A stretch of DNA of 35,045 bases from BOKV01 sp041739465. GTDB lineage: Bacteria > Pseudomonadota > Alphaproteobacteria > Rhizobiales > Rhizobiaceae. The notes under the pieces are model-generated. The model was not told where the DNA came from and did not search any database. It saw nothing but the letters and a program-made list of their open reading frames with translations. Where the stretch lies: contig JBGSNX010000036.1 in the NCBI GenBank assembly GCA_041739465.1, forward strand, positions 1-35,045, in the 5' to 3' direction. Shown here piece after piece: positions 31,118 to 35,045 of this stretch (position 1 is the first letter of the stretch; every line of letters starts with the position of its first letter). Both the position numbers and the translations under genes were made by a program.

Positions 31118-33685
31118 ATGCTGTATTTTTCTCCTTGGAAAACGGTTCTCATCCTGCTGGCTGTCCTGTTGGGACTGACCTTTGCCGCGCCAAACCTGTT
31201 GTCCAAGGAAACCCGTGAAGCGGTCCCCGGCTGGCTTCCAAGTCAGGCAATGACGCTCGGCCTCGATTTGCAGGGCGGTTCGCACATCCTGATGAAGGTT
31301 GACCGGGCGAATCTTGTTTCTGAAAAACAGGCAACCCTGGAATCGGACATTCGGTCCGTGTTGCGCGATGCCAAGATCGGCTATCGCATGGCAAAATCTG
31401 GCGACAACGCGGTCAATGTAACCTTGCGCGATCCGGCCCAGCGGGCAGAGGCCATCAATGCGTTCGAGCCGGTGATTGCGCCTGTAGCTGCCGGACTGTT
31501 CGGCTCGACCTCGGTCAAGCCTATCGACCTTACTGAGCCGGGCGATGGTGTCATCCGGCTGGAGCTCAACGCTGCCGGCATCGACAATTCGGTATCGCAT
31601 GCGGTGACGCAGTCGGTGGAAGTCATCACCAAGCGCATCAACGAGCTTGGCACCACCGAATCGACGGTGCAGCGCCAGGGCGATGACCGCATTCTGGTTC
31701 AGTATCCCGGCTTGAAAGACCCGCAGCGCCTGAAGGAAATCATTGGCCAGACAGCCAAGCTGACTTTCCATCTCGTATCGACGGAAATGCCGGTTGCAGA
31801 CGCCATTTCCGGGCGCCCGCCAGCCGGAACCGAGGTGCTCTATGAAGACACCGATCCGCCGGTGCCTTACCTCATCGAAACGCGTGCCGTTGTTGAAGGC
31901 GAAAACCTCACCAACGCCACCGCCGCATTCGACCAGCGCTCCAATGAGCCGATCATCACGTTCCAATTCGACAGCAAGGGCGCGACGCGATTCTGCCAGG
32001 TATCCAGCGCCAATGTCGGGCGGCCATTTGCCATCGTTCTCGACAAGCAGGTGTTGTCAGCACCAGTGATCCGTGAAGCCATTTGCGGCGGCTCAGGCCA
32101 GATCTCAGGCAATTTCTCGGTGGAAAGCGCCAATGACCTTGCCGTGTTGCTGCGGGCCGGCGCGTTGCCCGCCAAGCTTGATTTCATCGAGGAACGCACC
32201 GTTGGACCGGGCCTTGGCGCTGATTCAATCGAAGCGGGCAAGATCGCTTCCATCGTTGCCACCATCGCCGTGATGGCCTTCACGCTGATTGCCTATGGTT
32301 TCCTGGGCGTGATCGCCAACATTGCCTTGCTGGCGAACCTGGTCCTGATCGTTGCCTCGCTTTCTGTGCTGGGCGCGACGCTCACCTTGCCGGGTATCGC
32401 CGGCATTGTTCTCACCATGGGTATGGCGGTCGATTCCAACGTTTTGATTTTTGAGCGGGTTCGCGAAGAAAGCCGATCCGGGCGAAACCTTGTGCAATCG
32501 CTCGACAGCGGCTTCAAGCAAGCGCTTGCAACCATTGTGGACGCGAACCTGACGACGCTGATTGCGGCTGCAGTCCTGTTCATCATGGGTTCGGGCCCGG
32601 TTCGCGGCTTTGCCGTGACGCTGGCTATCGGCATCGTCACGACGGTTTTTACCGCGTTCGTCTTCACCCGGTTGATGATTGCATGGTGGGTGCGTGCCCG
32701 CCGTCCGGTCAAGCTGCCGCAGCCGCTCCTCAATTTTGTGCCCTACGACACCAAGTTCAGCTTCATGGCGGTGCGCAAATATGCGTTCACGTTCTCAATC
32801 ATCACCTCCATTGCGGCGTTCGGGCTGCTGGGCGGCCTTGGCTTCAACCTTGGGGTGGATTTCCGTGGCGGATCGCTGATCGAGTTGAAGTCGAAGACCG
32901 AAACGGCCGATCTCGCCACGCTGCGCGATACGCTTTCCGATCTCAACATCGGCGAAGTGCAGGTGCAAAATTTCGGCTCACCTTCGGAAGTACTCATCCG
33001 GGTCGGATCACAGGACGAAGGCGATGCGGCCGAACAAAGTGTCGAGCAAAAAGTGCGCGCAGCGCTTTCCGACAGTTATGATTTCCGCCGCGTGGAAGTT
33101 GTCGGACCAACGGTTTCGGGCGAACTGACCCAAAAAGGTATCATCGCGGTTGCGCTCGCCCTGGTGGCCATCGGGATCTACATCTGGTTCCGGTTTGAAT
33201 GGCAGTTTGCATTGGGTGCTATCATTGCGACACTGCACGATCTGTTCCTGACCATCGGCATGTTTGCCTTGTTGCAGATGGAGTTCTCGCTGACTTCGAT
33301 TGCGGCGGTGCTGACCATCATCGGGTATTCGATCAACGACACGGTCGTCGTTTATGACCGAATTCGTGAAAACCTACGAAAATACAAGAAGATGCCGATC
33401 CCCGAACTGATCGACCTTTCGGTCAACCAGACCTTGTCACGAACCATCCTGACCGGTGTAACCACCTTGCTGGCCCTTGTGGCGCTCTACTTCCTTGGCG
33501 GTGAAGTGTTGGCCGGGTTCTCCTTTGCGATGATTTTCGGCATCCTCGTGGGTACCTATTCCTCGGTGTTTGTCGCAGCGCCGCTGTTGATCCTGTTCAA
33601 GTTGCGTCCTGGCCAGTTGAGCGAGGAACGGGCGGTGGTCAGTCCGTTCGCAGGGGCTGAAGCCACCGGCGCCAAGAAACGCTGA
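31118..33685 (+). CDS. secDF: Protein translocase subunit SecDF (fused)
   Basis: SecD and SecF use the proton gradient to pull exported proteins through SecYEG. Here they are one 855-residue protein, with about 12 membrane segments expected. The SecD half shows the N-terminal span, TLGLDLQGGSHILMKVD, VQYPGLKDPQRLKEIIG, and LPAKLDFIEERTVGPGLGADSI. The SecF half begins around residue 545, with DFRGGSLIELKSK, VGPTVSGELTQKGI and the SINDTVVVYDRIREN block. Gene fusion is common in this order of bacteria. A weak ribosome-binding site AAGAAAG precedes ATG 31118. The next gene starts 3 bases after the stop. Confidence 0.96.
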   Translation: MLYFSPWKTVLILLAVLLGLTFAAPNLLSKETREAVPGWLPSQAMTLGLDLQGGSHILMKVDRANLVSEKQATLESDIRSVLRDAKIGYRMAKSGDNAVNVTLRDPAQRAEAINAFEPVIAPVAAGLFGSTSVKPIDLTEPGDGVIRLELNAAGIDNSVSHAVTQSVEVITKRINELGTTESTVQRQGDDRILVQYPGLKDPQRLKEIIGQTAKLTFHLVSTEMPVADAISGRPPAGTEVLYEDTDPPVPYLIETRAVVEGENLTNATAAFDQRSNEPIITFQFDSKGATRFCQVSSANVGRPFAIVLDKQVLSAPVIREAICGGSGQISGNFSVESANDLAVLLRAGALPAKLDFIEERTVGPGLGADSIEAGKIASIVATIAVMAFTLIAYGFLGVIANIALLANLVLIVASLSVLGATLTLPGIAGIVLTMGMAVDSNVLIFERVREESRSGRNLVQSLDSGFKQALATIVDANLTTLIAAAVLFIMGSGPVRGFAVTLAIGIVTTVFTAFVFTRLMIAWWVRARRPVKLPQPLLNFVPYDTKFSFMAVRKYAFTFSIITSIAAFGLLGGLGFNLGVDFRGGSLIELKSKTETADLATLRDTLSDLNIGEVQVQNFGSPSEVLIRVGSQDEGDAAEQSVEQKVRAALSDSYDFRRVEVVGPTVSGELTQKGIIAVALALVAIGIYIWFRFEWQFALGAIIATLHDLFLTIGMFALLQMEFSLTSIAAVLTIIGYSINDTVVVYDRIRENLRKYKKMPIPELIDLSVNQTLSRTILTGVTTLLALVALYFLGGEVLAGFSFAMIFGILVGTYSSVFVAAPLLILFKLRPGQLSEERAVVSPFAGAEATGAKKR

Positions 33686-33687
33686 GC

Positions 33688-34083
33688 GTGGAAGGCGGCA
33701 AGGGGACCATTTTCAAGGAAGCCCGGTTCCCCGGCCGCGCGCCGATAGACGCCTATGGAAATGGCGGATTCCGGTTTGCCGATATGAGCCACCGAAGCAG
33801 CATCCTGTGCCTGCCAGCGGCAATCCATGGCTGGAATGTAGAAAGCGCAGCGGATTTTTCGGTTGAAGCATTCAGGCTTGTGCTCGATGCGGCGAGTGGT
33901 GTCGAGGTTCTGCTGTGCGGTACCGGAATGCAGATTGTTCCTTTGAAAGCTGAAATACGGGCAGCGTTTCGAGAGCGTGGCATCATGGCCGACACGATGA
34001 CCACGGGCGCGGCGGTGCGCACATTCAACGTGCTTCTTGCCGAAGGGCGGGCGGTTGGAGCTGCGCTCATTGCTGTGCCTTGA
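33688..34083 (+). CDS. Mth938-like domain protein (NDUFAF3 homolog)
   Basis: The 131-residue protein matches the Mth938/DUF498 fold along its length: the PIDAYGNGGFRFADMSHRSSILC block, HGWNVESAADFS, and EVLLCGTGMQIVPL followed by ERGIMADTMTTGAAVRTFNVLLAEGR (split as GIMADTMTTGAAVRTFNVL). Mitochondrial NDUFAF3, a complex I assembly factor, belongs to this family. The GTG at 33688 is 3 bases after the secDF stop, suggesting coupling, and the next gene starts 12 bases on. What the bacterial protein does is not known; the fold is well supported. Confidence 0.88.
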   Translation: MEGGKGTIFKEARFPGRAPIDAYGNGGFRFADMSHRSSILCLPAAIHGWNVESAADFSVEAFRLVLDAASGVEVLLCGTGMQIVPLKAEIRAAFRERGIMADTMTTGAAVRTFNVLLAEGRAVGAALIAVP

Positions 34084-34094
34084 GAGGCGGAACC

Positions 34095-34937
34095 ATGGCT
34101 GCGCCCTCGCTTGATCCATGCCTTGCGCTGTTGCGGCAAGCCGATCCTGATCGTTACGCGGCAACGCTGTATTTGCCCGAAAGCAAGCGCTCCGACGTCG
34201 CAGCACTATTCGCCTTCGGTGCCGAGATTGAGACAATTGTTGAGCGTGCATCGGAGCCAATGCCAGGAGAAATCCGGCTGCAATGGTGGCGCGAGGTCAT
34301 TGACGGCGAACGCGAGCACGGCGACCATCCTGTCGCGATTGCCTTGATGGATACAATATCACGCCAGAAATTGCCAGTTGCGCCGCTGATGGCGCTGATC
34401 GAGGCGCATGTTTTCGAACTTTACAACGATCCGATGCCTGACCTTGAAGCGCTCGAAGCCTGGTGCGGGCAGACCAGTTCGGTGCTGCTGCAGCTGTCAG
34501 CCATTGCAATCGGGGCAGGGCAGGGCCGCGCAGTTGCAGATGCCTGCGGGCATGGCGGGGTGGCGCTTTCCCTTGCCAAGCTTGTGCGCAGGGCTGGTTT
34601 TGACCGGCGCAAGGGGCGGGTGTTTCCCCCGCAAGTCATGCTCGCGGCAGCAGGGCTGGATGCTCGTTCGTGGCTCGCTGAACCGGCAGGAGAGCGTCAT
34701 TCGAGGGTGGTTTCTGCGCTATGCGCCCTTGCACGTGAACACCGTGCCAAGGCGTTGATTGCGCTGGCCAAGGCTGAGCCGGGCTTGCAGCCATTGTTCC
34801 TGCCTTTGGCGACGGTTGGCGCGTTTCTGGCTGCCGGCGAGGGCGCACAACTGGCGATTTTCGAGCGGCCAGCCATGATCTCGCCACTGCGGCGACAATG
34901 GCTGATCGCAAAGGCAGCGCTGATGGGCCTGCGGTAG
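34095..34937 (+). CDS. Squalene/phytoene synthase family protein (NDUFAF6-like)
   Basis: This 280-residue alpha-helical protein belongs to the squalene/phytoene synthase family. The family's LYLPESKRSDVAALFAFGAEIE and IRLQWWREVIDG segments are present. The Asp-rich motifs that bind diphosphate in true synthases are not clearly conserved: where DXXXD-type motifs are expected one reads AEIETIVE and little else. That fits the divergent branch containing mitochondrial NDUFAF6, a complex I assembly factor, better than an isoprenoid synthase. The ATG at 34095 has GAGGCGG just upstream and is preferred to the TTG at 34080. It follows the NDUFAF3-like gene closely. Function is inferred from neighbours and homologs. 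Confidence 0.85.
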   Translation: MAAPSLDPCLALLRQADPDRYAATLYLPESKRSDVAALFAFGAEIETIVERASEPMPGEIRLQWWREVIDGEREHGDHPVAIALMDTISRQKLPVAPLMALIEAHVFELYNDPMPDLEALEAWCGQTSSVLLQLSAIAIGAGQGRAVADACGHGGVALSLAKLVRRAGFDRRKGRVFPPQVMLAAAGLDARSWLAEPAGERHSRVVSALCALAREHRAKALIALAKAEPGLQPLFLPLATVGAFLAAGEGAQLAIFERPAMISPLRRQWLIAKAALMGLR

Positions 34938-35045
34938 GCAGTTTTCGAATTAACCACGTCGAAACCTTTAAAAATTTAACCTTTTGTCAACCATGTCGAT
35001 AAGGTATTTTGCAACCCAGCGTGTCTTGTTGGAGTGCTGCTCGTG
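34938..35045 (+). promoter_or_regulatory. A/T-rich non-coding end of window, possible CtrA-like site
   Basis: No gene is seen in these last 108 bases. TTAA-N7-TCAA at 34976-34990 is one base from the CtrA consensus, and the region is richer in A/T than its surroundings, suggesting a promoter for a gene beyond the window edge. Confidence 0.3.

Noticed and set aside
30848..31966. Long minus-strand open frame across yajC and secDF
   Set aside because: It spans two genuine genes and their gap, with no domain or start signal.

Overview
The window is a dense chromosomal segment from an alphaproteobacterium, most likely of the order Hyphomicrobiales (Rhizobiales), near Rhizobiaceae or Phyllobacteriaceae. 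The grounds are gene content and order: popZ next to valS, ilvD overlapping exoR (a regulator typical of rhizobia), argS-SPOR-nagZ-scpA-scpB, tatABC-serS-surE-pcm-nlpD, and yajC-secDF-Mth938-squalene/phytoene-synthase-like. I see no rRNA, tRNA, CRISPR array, insertion sequence or phage gene, and no gene-free stretch longer than about 300 bases.

Layout. Positions 1-4271 hold the 3' end of popZ, a convergent glutamine-amidotransferase-like gene, and valS. valS reads as one frame from 1371 to 4271 except for a single in-frame TGA at 2028-2030. Positions 4277-7567 look accessory. Four minus-strand genes, polyphosphate kinase 2, a GlsB/YeaQ membrane protein, a DUF892 ferritin-like protein and CsbD, face a divergent Crp/Fnr-type regulator that is broken by a frameshift near 7032-7038. 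Palindromes and hairpins cluster between these genes. Positions 7791-10320 carry ilvD and exoR. Positions 10327-13538 carry a small secreted Cys-rich protein, xthA, a purine permease of the NCS2 family, and erpA. A bidirectional terminator separates the last two.

Positions 13666-21870 carry housekeeping genes on the plus strand: a dGTPase-like HD hydrolase, argS, a SPOR-domain membrane protein, nagZ, scpA and scpB. They cover tRNA charging, cell-wall binding and recycling, and chromosome condensation. Positions 21990-24947 hold an orphan ABC ATPase and tatABC, the twin-arginine export machinery. serS, surE, pcm and an NlpD/DipM-like LysM-LytM protein follow. A DUF815 ATPase lies on the opposite strand. 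The window closes with yajC, a fused secDF, and relatives of the mitochondrial complex I assembly factors NDUFAF3 and NDUFAF6.

The two strongest anomalies are the interrupted valS and the frameshifted Crp/Fnr gene, about 5 kb apart on either side of the stress cluster. valS is normally essential and both halves are well conserved. A sequence error, a very recent mutation, or stop readthrough/reinitiation are therefore the main candidates. The rest of the window is largely conserved core genome, and I saw no convincing wholly new multi-gene system.
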